NCBI GenBank assembly: GCA_958430865.1
Contig: CAUDNR010002557.1
Coordinates: 126,557 to 190,556 of the forward strand
Reading direction: 5' to 3'
DNA: 64,000 bases
Origin: Entrophospora sp. SA101
Taxonomy: Eukaryota; Glomeromycota; Glomeromycetes; Entrophosporales; Entrophosporaceae
The notes under the pieces were generated by a model. That model saw nothing but the letters and a program-made list of their open reading frames with translations, did no database searches and was not told where the DNA came from. A program made the position numbers and the translations under genes. Every line of letters starts with the position of its first letter. Positions within the stretch are counted from its first letter, which is position 1. Shown here one piece after another: positions 48,096 through 61,175 of the stretch.

Positions 48096-48792
48096 AGTAC
48101 TCCCACTTGGTAATACGTAAAAGCAAAAATTTATCTTAACTCTTCCTTATATTATTCTACCTTTGCGTATTACCGAACTAAGTATGGGCTTTCTATTAAC
48201 GGTCGACTTTCAAAATGCACATCTAAAAAAGTCTTTGGGAAACTAAGAATTTGTTTTGATGTGTTCACAACATCCACGCGTCTTACTAGTGTATTCCTCA
48301 GTGCTGATAATCTTGCACCAAGGATATTCGCGGAAGAGTTACACTAAAACTTATTAACCAATACCCGCGACTGTATGAAAATTTAGAGTATTTTACATAT
48401 TCTCATTATCAAGTCTTTTGAAGCGATATTTAAGCGAAAAAGTAATCCCATTTTTTGAATAGCCATGGATTTATGCAGAGAAGAATTTTCGATATGAAAA
48501 GGTATTCACTAGTGGAGCAATTTCATTTACTTTAATAATGGAGTTCGAGTTCGATCACTTACACAAGTTGGGAATTTTTTATACCAATTCTGGCACAAAT
48601 TAAAATTCTAAAATTCTAATAATTTTATTTATATAAAATACTATACATTAATATATATATAGATGTAAACCACACACACAGATATTATATTTTACATACA
48701 TTCATATGATATGAATATGAATATGAATATGGATATGAATATTCACCAGGAATATTAAAAATGAATAAATAAATAATAGATTCAAACATTAA

Positions 48793-51700
48793 TTATTTTC
48801 CTTTTGCAAGTAAAGAACCTTTGTTGAATCGTACATTTTCTTCAAGTTGAATATAATGGTGCCCTCCTTGTAAATTTGTTGTTGATGGTGATGAGACAGT
48901 ATTCTCAGGATTATCATGTTTTCTACCACTCAATAAAGAGCCTTTTTGGAAATGTAAAGAATCACCAATATTAACCAAAGTGGTACCAGAAATTGCATCT
49001 TTTACATAACCACTTCCTCCGACTACACGCCGGACCTTTTCTCTTTCTTTGGCCTGTTCAAACAATGAATCACTTGTGGCCAATAAAGATCCTTTGAAGA
49101 ACGACTTATTTTCAGGTTCTGTTTGTTTCAATGGTGGGTTTTTTTCGTTATAATCTAACAATGATCCACTAGCAAATGGTCTTGACATATCATCTGTTAC
49201 CGCTGATGCAGTAGCAGCAGTTGTTGTGGAGGCGGTAGTCGATGGTGATGTTGTTGTTGTTGCCGACGACGTTAGACTTTTTAATATAGTAAATGACTTT
49301 TTTTTCTTAATTCCATCATTCGCTCCTATGCCAGATGGAGATGATAATGATAATAATGATGGAGATAATGGTGACAATATTTTGTTGTAGTCTTCAACTG
49401 GAGAAGTTGTAAAATGATTTTCCGAACTGAACTTACCCAAATTATTATTGTTGTTATTATTATTAGCGTTGATAGAATTTGAAATTGAACTAAAAGATAA
49501 ATTCGTGTCTTGTGGTGAAGTCAATGGTGGTATTTGTGAAGTGTTGGCAGTGTCAAGAGAAAAAGAAGCCAGTTCAAATGTTATTTCACTCAATAATGAT
49601 GTAGTCTGTTAATTAATCCATTGATCATTAGTACACTAATAAAAAAAATCATTAAATAAATAAATGAATACAAAATAATAACCTCGGAAATAGTATCTGG
49701 TAATGCCTTGCTTATAGGCAAACCAAGATTAATCGTTGGTTTAATCTTTTTTTCATTTATTCCAGAAAACGTTGCAGGACTTTCTTCACGCATAAGATAA
49801 TTCTAAAAAAATAACGTAAATAAATATACGACAATGTATATAGTATATTACACAATCACGCATTCATAAATTTATATTTACCCTTGAAGTTCTTATACGT
49901 AAAATCCATTCTTGCATTTCTTCCAAATTATTTGCACATAATACATGCATATAATCATCTTCAGGGTTTTCAAACATTGTAATTTTATCCTGAGACTTTA
50001 TGACAAATATGAATTTTGTAGGAGCTTTTGTATTAAACTTTGGTAATGTTGTGTACACATCAAAACTTGTCAATGCACAAAGGAATGTTTCATTTGTTCC
50101 CTAAACGACAACATATAAATATTAGATTAAATAATTTTAAAACAGATATTAATCGATCAGTAAATCAATGAATCCAATAAATACCTTTAAATCTTTACTG
50201 TGATATATAGAACCATCTCTAATATTGAAATACCTTTTTTGCCATTTACCTTTTTTACCTTCTAAATTTAACCAACCCTGTTTCGTTGGAGAGCTTGATT
50301 CAGTAAATCCCTGTATAATTCATAGCATAATGATAAATAACACATATATCATAAATAAATATTAGAATTAAAAAATATTAAAAAATCATCATTAACAAAA
50401 CCAACCAACCTTTAATGACAATGTATTTCTATGGGCATATTTCTTTATAACTAATGCATTGGATTTCTCGACTTCCCAATACTGGATTACTCTTGCAACA
50501 CATTCCCAATCTCTGAATGGACGTTCTAAAAATAAAAAAAGTTGTCATCATTGTCATTAGAAAATTTCTCTTACACTATTAATATCTCTTTCTGACGTAA
50601 TAATAATTGTTTCTCACCTAGTCCATATTCGTTATTGATTTCAAATAATGTCCATGCATCTGCGTTTGTGATTGTATTTTCACTTCGAAATTTAGTAAGA
50701 ACGCCCAATGCAGTAGTCTCATTTGTTAACTGCATATCCTTGAATTGGCTCACTTCTTCAACATATATCTGAACAGTATACTATATACGTACAAACATAA
50801 AAACACATAAATATAAATATATATATAAATAATTTTTGATAAAATAAATACGAACCTTAATATCACCAGTTTTTGAAGATTCTTTTACAGTAGATGATGA
50901 TTCAATAAGTTTTGTCTGAATAATAATTTTTAATTGATTAATTAAAGAGATTTTGTCGAAAAAACAAATTATTATTATAATGTTGATTATTATTATGTCC
51001 TTACCTTTTCGCGACGCGTAAATATATTATCAATAAGAGATTTTTTCTCTCTATTTCTAGATTTAGATCGTTCTTTAGATTTTTTTCTTGTATGTTCATC
51101 TCCAATTTTTGATTTATCATGACTTTTTTCTTCATTCTCTTTATTTGTTAATAACTTACGCCCGCGTTCTTCATTATCAACATTATTATTACTATTATTA
51201 TTATTGACGATGATGCTTGATGCTTCTTCGTTAGGTTTGTCACGAATTTTTGTAGTTTGCGGTCTTTGTGATTGATGATGTTCTTTATCTTTCGTTAAGG
51301 TAATTTTATCATGTCCTTGATCCTTTTCATTGCTACGAGACTTGATTGGCTTTCTTCGATGGTTGTCATGTTGTTGTTGTTCAATGTTTTTTTCTTTAAT
51401 TCTCCGATTATCACCTTCCAAATGGCTTAATTTATTCAACTTTAAACGATTATCTCTATATCTAGATGAAGTTCTCCCATTATCATCTGAAAAACATTCT
51501 CGTAACCTTAAATCTTCATTAGTACTGTTACTATTACTACTATTATTACTAAGCATACGATCTTCTCCTCTTTTTTTTCTTCTTCTAATCGAATCAATAT
51601 TAAGATCAGGGTATAACCTTCCATTGTTATTATCATCGGAGAAACAATCTCGGCCACCATTATCTCTATTTCCACCGGTTTTTTTAGTCAACTCTTTCTC

Positions 51701-52350
51701 GTCATTGCTTCTTCTTCTTCTTCTTCTTTCATTAAATGCACTATCTATTTGTTGGTCATTGCGTTTACTATTACTATTATTATTTCTATAGTCTCTATTA
51801 ATGTTGTTTTTATTATTATTATTATTTTTACTTTTATTATTATTATTATTTATTTTTTTAAAATCTCTGGTAGTATTAGTTGGTACTACTTTATCGTAAC
51901 CATTTCTATTTTCACGTGACAAATAATCATTTTGAATTTTTACAGTTGGAGATTTGGGATTTCTCATTAAAGTTCTTGTAGCCACAAACGGACTTTCTAT
52001 ATCGCTATCATCATCTTCTTCTTCTACTTCGTTATTGCTATTATTATTATTAAGGAGATTATCATGTTTTTGTTCTTCATCTGAAGAATCATAATTGTCA
52101 GTAGATGATGAATCAGAGGAATCGTTTGATGAATTTTGATTACTCAATAAATTAGATTTTATTGTGGCTAATGGGCTCGAATCACCATCTGAAGAAGAAG
52201 CTTCGTCATATTTAATAGTTTTAGTATTAATATTTTTAACATTATTATTATTATTATTTAATTGGTTATTTTTATTCATATTATCTTCATCACTTGAATC
52301 AGTTATTTCATCATCGTCGTCGTCGTCGTCATCGTCGTTATCGTCGTTAT

Positions 52351-52381
<31 letters not shown>

Positions 52382-53320
52382 ATCGCTATCGCTATCGCTA
52401 TTTCTATTTATTGGTTTTATGACAGATCTTGATAATAATCTTGAAGCTGGTTTAAATGTTGGAGAAGTTGGTGATGATGATAAGGCAGAATGAGGAGGAG
52501 AGGATCGTGACTTATTATTGAATTTCAAATTTTTTTTATTACCAAAATTGTTATTGTCGTTGGAATTTGATAACAAAAGATTTGACGCAGTTGCAAATGA
52601 CAACACATCTGAATTATTATTATTATTTATAGATAATTTATTAGGATTTTTTAGACGAGAATTATTATTATTTGCATTATTCATAGCAGCTTCTAGAGCT
52701 AAACCACGTATGAAAAGAGCCTCCGGATTTTTGGAAGGCGGTGAAGATGACAATTTGCTATTGTAATTGTTATTACGATTATTATCCTTGGTATTATAAT
52801 CATTTAATGATTCAAGTAGGCCGGTTAAAGATTTTGATTTACGATGATGAGAATTATTAATAAGATTATTTGTCCTTGATCTATTTCCGCCACGATTATC
52901 CCTATTTACTTTTATTGATTTACTTTTTCTCAATAATAAATTTGGATTTCTATCATTATTGTTGTCGTTGCTACCGTCTTGAGATACGAAGTCAGGAATG
53001 AGAGGTGTTGGTTGTTGATGGTGATGAGGTTGTTTTGAAATGTGAGGTTGTTTATTTTTTAGCTGTTGACGATGATGCGAATTAGATTGCATATTTTGAT
53101 GATCCTTTTATATATACATATATGTATGTATGTATGTATGTTAATTAAATGGTTTTAGGTGATATAAAGGAAAGAAGGATTTAATATGACTTACCATTAT
53201 AGAAGACGATGAATCTTCATTGTTATTATTACCACCACTACTACTATTATTATTATTATTGCTATTGCTATTGTTATTATTTGATGATTTACCAAAAATT
53301 TTATTGAATTGTCTATTCAT
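48793..53320 (-). CDS. RA-PH domain protein, Asn/Asp-rich, right copy
   Basis: Identical second copy of the gene at 1276-5803. Exons, 5' to 3': 53195-53320, 51005-53104, 50856-50915, 50618-50780, 50410-50525, 50185-50310, 49882-50100, 49683-49802 and 48793-49605. It predicts the same 1280-aa protein with a disordered Asp/Asn N-terminus, RA domain, PH domain and four C-terminal GSLL motifs. I saw no amino-acid difference between the copies in any long frame. Identical simple-sequence tracts, including the GAC/GAT run, argue against an old duplication because such tracts change quickly. Confidence 0.85.
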
Positions 53321-56300
53321 ATTAATTAGTTTTTTTGATAAAAATGAAGGTTAAAGAGTATTTTTTATTCTATAAAAAAAAAATTTTTTATAAAAAGAAA
53401 AAAAAAGTTTTTGAGAATGAAAAAAATGGAAATGTTTTCAATTTATATTTTTTTCCAACAAATAACAAATCTAACCAATATTATAAACATATCATAATAT
53501 ACATGGTACATTTCTTTTTATATAAATATATAATGATGCATATTTTGAAGGTTTAGTTTATATTTGTTGTATATTTTGAACGCGTGTAACTTCTTTCAAT
53601 CACCAGAAACTCTCACAAAGGATTTATTTGTTTACTAGTGCGCTAATTAATGTTTAAATAAACGTATCCAGCACTTTTCTAAAAAAAAAAATTATATTTA
53701 TTTGTTTTCATCCAATTAATTCATTTGTTTGTTTATTTTATAAAATCAAATTGATTTATCAGTTGTCTAACACATTAATCACATTTAATTGGTAAAAATA
53801 TTTTGATTAATTAATAATTAATTAGTTATGAAATTCCAGTCGGTTTAGGGCTTATTCATTAGTCAACTCAATAGCTGGTTCAGTTATCAAATTCAATAGT
53901 CAATTCAAAAATAGTCAATTCAATAATTTGTGTTTATGGAGTTGCTTAAGTTGTCAATGTTATTTAATATCCTCGTTTTTTCTTGTTCTTTAACAAGTAC
54001 ATTGTTAGTAAGTCACGTGAAAATTAATATTTAAGATGATCATGGCTAAAATTTTATTGTGATGTAACAAAATGAACATTTCCTCTATTATATACCTAGT
54101 CTGAAAATTCGACTGCGCCTTAACATTATACAAGTCTAATTTTAGAAATTATTTTGCAGTATATAGATTTTTCGGATTTGGTTAGCGCGTCGATTGAATG
54201 GCCTGAAATAGTCAAAAAATTGATGCAATGTTTGTTTGTGTTTTAATTAAATTGTTTACAAATATTAAATATTCCATTGGAAAAAATCGCACTATTAGCA
54301 TAAATAAATCCTTTGCCGTGATGCCACTAAATATAGATATGAATCAATAATTAGAAACTAAAAATTTCAATCTTCATATCAATCCGTTTAATGAGCGAGA
54401 GTTGGAAGTTCTGAAGCTTAACTTGAACCACAAAATTTCTTTTCTCGAATAGGCCATATTGTGATATAATGCATAATTTTCTTACAAGTAGTGTTGTCAT
54501 TTTCTTTCATTTGTTCATGAATATAATAGTAACAAGAGGTTAAAAGCTTTAACTTGCACAATAGCAAGCGCATTGACTTTGTATTATGAATGTTCTTGGA
54601 CTATAGAACCGAAATATTTAACAAATAGCAATGTAATTTAGCTTGAACATGAGATCACTATTTTCTTGACAAGTATATGGGACCTCATCTGAGAAAATCA
54701 GTCAAAAAATTTTTTTTGACATTTTGAGAAAAAGGGGGTTTCAAACCTTTTTATTAGTAATTTCGATATTTGTAATTTTTTAAAAATCGATGATATTTCA
54801 AAAATTTATCAAGTAAATACGGCTATATTTCTAAGCTGAAAAGATTCCTTGCCTCAAATTACATATAACCGCATCATTGTATCAAAAATACAAAAAAAAA
54901 TTTTTGACAGATTTTCTCAGATGACGTCCCATATAATCTTTGAACACCAAGCACTTTGGGTCTTTAGAATTCGCTTGTGAACTCAGCATCACGGGAACAA
55001 CTCTCTTTCTAAAGCTGATATCCAGCGTTAAATACCGATTTGATCATATTTTATACTATAAAGTTATGCAATCTTCAATTTTTATATATGAATAATCTTT
55101 TTGTCATGAATGAAGCGACTTGGATGGAATATACACATAATAGAGAAGTACCATGTTACTAAATTGTGGTCGTGCGCTTACTAATATTAATAAAATGTTG
55201 TGTCACATTTCGATTTTTTATGAGAATTCTTTTTAAGATTCCAATCTTCTTAACCGTGCGTGATATATACGTAAAATAACTGCCGATTAATTGTAACGCA
55301 ATAATTCAATAAAATTATGGTGTTGTACGAAATTCGATGATCATTTGTCACATGATTATTAATACGACCAATCAACGAATAAACAAATGTTAAAATTTGG
55401 CTCAGCAGATTTAACAATGCCACTTTTATACTTGGTATATGGGTACTCCTTATATGAATGAGTTAATATAAATTATATTAAGTAGATGTCGATCATTTAT
55501 ATGAATCCTCACTATTCTAGTGAGAACCAAGTAAATTCTTTGGAAATGCACCCACACAGGTCATTAATTAACATTCACCAATTAAAATTTATATAGTGAT
55601 TTTTAGGAATCCAGGCAAGGCTCAAAATCTATTAATTAACACGTGTACAATCTTGACCAATAAAATTAAGAAAATCATTGTGATACAAGCAGATCAAATG
55701 TTTTGGCCAATAAAATTTAGGGAAAATATCACGCGAAAGTATTTTTAAGAAATTTATTTACAATATATTATATAACAGACGGCAAATTTTGAAAATAATA
55801 AAACCTTTGATATAAAGTTTAAATAAAAATCTGGATGCGATGAATTGTTTCTTGGCTTGTTTGTTGCCCCTGAAGGGCAGATACCATTTTGGTAAGCCAA
55901 TAATAGTTAATGATCACTCACTATATAAAAGTAAAATGCATTATAAGAAAGCCTCTTTGAAAATTGGTATATTGATACATTGAGATTCATGTCATGTATT
56001 ACAAGTACAATTGCAATTTTTAAAAGGTAGTGAGTTGCTTTACAGTTAGTATTTGCGCCAATTCTAAAATTGAAGTATCACGAATTAATATTAATTTTAC
56101 AAGGAATTTTTTTATTTGCAACAAGTGTCACGAATTAATATTAATATTAATATATATACAGGAATTTTTTTTCGAAGATTTACTAAAATTATGCTAATTT
56201 TGGTAATAATTTAAATTTAATGTTATTCTAAAATGGTATAGTTCATATTAAAGATTCAATTTTTCATTGATATAAAATGCTAGGCAGGGGAACCTTTTAA

Positions 56301-56902
56301 GTTTGATATGCATGTATGTACATTTTTAATTTATTGTTAAATTAATATATTTTTCGTTTTGATAAAGGTTTTGCCGAGAGCTAAAAAAAACTACAGTGAT
56401 GTAGTAATAAAATAGAAAGAACTGTTTTTTATATAGCTTAGGTTTATTTTTTTGTTTTTCGTTTCAAAACCTAAAACTCGGAAAAAGATTTAAGACATCA
56501 TATTGATGTTAATAATACTCGTACATTGTATGTATTTCTAGATGCACATAATAGTTATTATTGTTCTTTGTTCTCAATTTCTCGTTTTTTTTCAACTTTC
56601 TTGTTTTTCAACCATAAAAAAATTTATATAAATAGTTTGTTCCACCTTCAAAAATTAAAATCCCAAAAAAAAAACAATTTTCCCCTTTCCTCTCGACAAC
56701 CTTTATAAAACAAATATATTGAAAAATATATTTTACACAATTTTTTTCTGTTTTCTTTAAAAAAAATTTACATAGAGTTCCTCTGGTCAGGAATATAATA
56801 ATAAACAATAATAAATTATAAAAAAATTTGTAAAATATATTTTTTCAATCCTATCCTTCAAACTTTATATACACTCTTGATATACAACACAAACATATAA
56901 AA
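53321..56902. other. Intergenic, arm end plus unique DNA
   Basis: 53321-54595 mirrors 1-1275. Beyond 54595 the DNA is unique and AT-rich. It holds a TIR-bounded MITE at 54674-54935 and repeated ACGAATTAATATTAAT tracts at about 56080 and 56130. I see no gene. Small frames at 56526-56808 lie in T-rich leader-like DNA upstream of the next gene. Confidence 0.5.
54674..54935. mobile_element. 262-bp MITE with ~36-bp inverted ends
   Basis: The left end is TATATGGGACCTCATCTGAGAAAATC.. and the right end is the complement of ..GATTTTCTCAGATGACGTCCCATATA, one or two mismatches apart, followed inward by matching TCAAAAAATTTTTTTT tracts. There is no coding content. It lies 80 bp outside the inverted-repeat arm. 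Confidence 0.75.
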
Positions 56903-57506
56903 ATGGACTTCTATATTGACGATAATAGCGAGGCTGATTATTACAATAATAATATTAATAGTTTAATAATCCCTTTAAGCATTAATAACAAGTAAGCCTA
57001 TACTATACTTGTTTTTGTATTTGCGTAATAAGATATATCAATAGCATTGATTCAAATTATTTTGTTTTTGGATTTTCATTATTTATAGTAGCATTCGATC
57101 AGCATCAACATCAACATCTTCGTCATTATCTCATAGTTCATCATTTTCATCATTATTTCGGGCGAATGAATTCATGAATGAATTTGACAATGAAGATGAT
57201 AATGAAAATGAAAATTTCAAGGGATCTTTAATGAAATATGACGATGATTATAACAATGTTGATAATGAAAATTTAACTTTTAGAGAAGAAGATCTTTGTG
57301 AGATTGATAATGAAAATTTTAAAAAATCTAAAAAGAAATACTTTTTAAAAATTACAATTAATAATAGTAGTGGTAATAATAGTGGTCGTATTAATGGTCG
57401 TATCAGTAGCAGTAGCAATAATAATAGTAGTGGTCGTATTAGTAGTCGTATTAGTAGTGTTAATAATAACAATAGGAATATTATTCAAAAATTACAAAAA
57501 TTATAG
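56903..57506 (+). CDS. Small acidic/Ser-Asn-rich protein with FKGSL motif
   Basis: Two exons, 56903-56991 and 57089-57506, join in phase (AA|T AGC) to give 168 aa. It begins MDFYIDDNSEADYYNN, continues through a Ser-rich segment and an Asp/Glu/Asn-rich centre, and ends in GR-I-S-S repeats. No known domain is present. The centre contains NENFKGSLMKYDDD, which matches the F-x-K-G-S-L-L motif repeated in the RA-PH protein of this window. Function is unknown; a short-linear-motif adaptor is one possibility. Gene reality rests on the clean splice junction and the long open frame, which low complexity weakens. Confidence 0.55.
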
Positions 57507-60500
57507 TAATTTTTTCATTGAACATTTTATATATAAATAACTGCAGCAAATATAAATATATAAATATAAATATAAACAAATTTTAGATAAATGTGATATT
57601 GTTATGTATAAATTACTTTTAACACAAATGAAAATTCTAATTCATATTTATTTGGCTACATTTCCAATAAACCCCCATACGGCCTATTTTTTGCTCAAAT
57701 TAAAACAAAGTTACTGTTACCTTTTATTTCGTCAATTGAACCAATAAAGTCAGGAATATAACGCCACAAAGTAATTTTGGTGATGATCCTCTTGATTGAT
57801 TATTTATTTCTAGATGTTTGTAATATCTTTGAACCTTATTGTACGTGAAAATAAATGAAAAAATCAAATGAAACTTCGTATCCAAACACTCCTCCATATT
57901 TAGTTGTAATTTGTTATCTTAGATTTCAATTCGATTTCACATATTAATTAATTTATTAATCGTTATATATATAATATAAATTAAAATTGTTTTAGTATAA
58001 TAAACTTTTGTCCAGCATCTCAGAGAAGATGTATTTCAAGGAATTGGTTATTGTTTTAGGAAAAAATCTCAATATTATTTCTAAGCCGAAAATTATCTAC
58101 ATGAAAAGTTACACGTAGAACTGGTATTAACTCAAATTGCTTTTATAGTTTCCTATGTTTTCTCAAATGGCCGAATACCATTATACAGATATTCTTATGC
58201 GTGTGTGTCAATACTGGAGAAGAAGTAGCAGAGATATCGGATTTACCGTCTTTAATAATACCTTCATCTATGTAACAACAATTCTGGTCGAACCACAAAC
58301 AGTAAAATTTATGCTCTTTGGTTGCTGCCATCAACAAATAGATTCACAACTTTTCTTAAACTGCCACGACTTTAAATGACCTAATTACAAACAAGCTAAA
58401 CTATTTTTGCGCAAGTCTTAATGGCCGATCCGTCTATGAATTGGAGCTAAATAAATTTTGGGCGATCATAAAAAAACCTATTTTGAAAGCCTAAAATTCC
58501 GTAATCGAATAAGATTTCAGAAGGCTTTATTATAGAGGAAAGCGAGATTTGATAGGCTAACATAATAAATTCCAAAAAGTTTCAAATTCATTACTAGTCT
58601 AGTATCATTATTTCATTAACAGCACGAACAATAAATTTTGTCTCATAGAGCTCCAATTGAAATCTCATATTTAAACGTACAGTATATGAATATATGCTTG
58701 TTTTTCACCTTTGGATGTTTTTCAATTATCAAAAATCCACCAGTTTACAGTAAATGAACCATAGTAAAGTGTTGGAACGAATTTACCAGCAGCAATAAGT
58801 TGAATTTTATGATTCCGTGAAGATATTATAGTTTAATTAGTAAGGAAATTGAGATTTATGGAAATATTTAATTTCATATGTTTTATTAACGATTTGATAG
58901 ACGAATTAGCGAATTGCTTGTTGAAGATCTAATTTTTCTTTGTAAAAATATCAACATGAATAAATTCTAACTTTATTTGTGAGCGAGGAAATAATTTAGA
59001 AGAAAATTTTGATCGCTTTATGATCGAGTAGGGGAGGTGAAGCAGGATTGGTTATTATAAATAAAAGATTAATCTCTTTAAAACTCTGTTTTTTATTAAA
59101 TGTAACTCGAGTCGTTTTAGATCATAAATTTTATAGTTATTGATTCTTGCTTAAAGGGATTGAAGCAACTTTAAGTAAATAAACAGATAATTAGATCATA
59201 TTAAAGATGTATGTAAGTGTTCAAGTTACAATCACTATTTATTATTAGTGGATAATCAAGTCAATCTCCATCATTTTAAATGTCTGTGATTTTATTTTTT
59301 TGATTAATGAAGTCTAGGTTGTTAATGTTGCAATATTTGATTATCAAAAATATAACAAATGTAATGGAAAAAAGATGAGCATGTCCTCACATGAATATAT
59401 CGTGTAATTACAAAATGTATAAAATCCTTAATACTTGTAAAACTTCGGCTGTGTTATTCCAGGTGAATTATTTTTTAAACCATTTGTTTAGTTGGAAAAA
59501 ATGAGAGTAAACATAAATATATAACAAATTTTCAAAATTTCAATTTAATGCAAACTTTATCTTCAAAGAGTAAAATCAAATGTTAAGATTTAATCTTGCT
59601 CTTGATTTCCAATAGAATCAGTAGCCGTGTGCTTATGAATTTAATTTTCTGTTTGTTATTTACAGTGTGTAAAAATTTTTGGAATTTTTTATTTATTCAT
59701 TATTCAAAAACCATTGCATAAAAAACATATCAAAATAAAGATTAAAATCTATAAAATCTAAAGTTTTAATTGATTAAAAATTAATAATTTACTCTTTCGC
59801 CATTAATTTCGCACATCCTCTTCTCGTCGAACTAATAAAGTTAATTATAGTGTTATTTGGAATTCTATCCTATCACTCCATAATATACCGCTTTAGGCGT
59901 ATGCATTTCTACATTTCTTTAACAATTACCCAACAGTTTTCAATTGGATTTAAGTCTGGACTATTGAAGGTCAGTCCATAACGTCAGGAAAATTTTCACT
60001 CAGAAATGTTTGACAAATCCTGCTTGCATGTTCCGGTTCTGGTTCTGAATGAAGACGCCAATTGTTTCCGAGCACTCTATTGATCTCTTAATTGTGACTT
60101 TGTGATATATCAGCATAAAAATTTGCATTCATGATTCCTCTAAAGCAAAAAAGATAAGTTTTTCCTTGTGTACAAAATCATCCATACAAAAATTTTAGTT
60201 CGATATCCTTCGTACTGGTCCTTTACCTTTGTACCATTGTGTTATAGTATTGCTGAATAGCTGAAAGGAAGCCATCAGAAAATAGAGTCTCCCAGTTGTC
60301 TTTGAGGTATCTAGTCGCTCAACTAAACATGAGCTTCTTTGTGATCAACATTGAGCATAAGCATCTTTAAAGGCAAACTATTTTTGTAACTGAGCTTTCC
60401 GAATGTCTTGAATTCGTCATACGGGTCACTTTAGCGACATTATTTGATAAATTTCTTGTGGTCACTGCGCAAATATTGTCCGATTGCTTTTGATTCATGC

Positions 60501-61175
60501 GCGATAATTTTTTTGGAAAGACTGTTTTCAATTTTTCTTGAATCATCGCCTTTTTCTTTTAATTTCTTAAGACTGTATGTGGTATATGGTTGAAGTTATG
60601 ATGCCAGTTCTATAATGTATTTATCTTGCTGAAGTGGTTTCCATTATTCCAAAATTGCAATATCGCTTTTCTTTGGGTATCTTTATTGGAAGATGACATT
60701 ATGACAATGATTCCAAAACAAAACAAATCGATTTAAATATATCCTAATATATTATAGGGTAATATTGTCAAAACATGACGCGAACCACTTAATTTTTGTC
60801 ACACATTGTATTAGTTATTCAATTCGTTTATGGTCACGTGAGTAAATATACTGTTCTAGTTTGAATGCTTCGTAAAGTTAATGTAATGTAGCATCACGAA
60901 ATAAACTCATTGAATGTAAAAATGCATTTGGTTTTGTAGAAAAATCTTGAGCGAATCTAGATTTGGTTTAACAACTGCTTCTTTATAAGCTGTTTATCAA
61001 ATCTACATCATCACCACTACCTGAATCATCTCAATAATTTTCTTCTTATTTGTTTTCATCAACGTTTACAGAACAACAGCGATTAATAGATATTTATGCT
61101 GATATGATCATGTGATATTACTAAAATAAATTTCGGCGCACTAAAAATGTTGATCTGGAAATATTATTATTAATT
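57507..61175. other. Gene-poor region with a dead transposon
   Basis: 3.7 kb without an intact gene. The recognisable content is the Tc1/mariner relic at 59661-60810. Overlapping frames on both strands at 58143-58379 are chance. The bases just before 61176 are the upstream region of the FHA gene. Confidence 0.55.
59661..60810 (-). mobile_element. Inactive Tc1/mariner element
   Basis: The TA-flanked inverted ends are TACAGTGTGTAAAAATTTTT at 59661-59680 and AATTTTTGTCACACATTGTA at 60791-60810, about 1.15 kb apart, the normal length of this superfamily. The minus strand encodes transposase remnants: NNWRLHSEPEPEHASR (the QQDNDPKHTS region), LSENFPDVMD, then SPDLNPIENCW near 59930-59960, the signature around the last catalytic Asp/Glu. 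Several stops and frameshifts separate these pieces, so it is dead. Confidence 0.85.

Larger units (their letters stand above)
46888..54595. repeat. Right arm of 7.7-kb inverted repeat
   Basis: Reverse complement of 1-7708 (x pairs with 54596-x). The match continues to 54595, the partner of the first base of the window. Whether it goes further cannot be told from here. Confidence 0.95.

Noticed and set aside
1..54595. Reading the inverted repeat with a 39-kb spacer as a giant transposon (Starship-like or Maverick-like)
   Set aside because: No tyrosine recombinase, capsid, polymerase or integrase is present. The spacer carries ordinary housekeeping genes, and the arm ends coincide with a small MITE.
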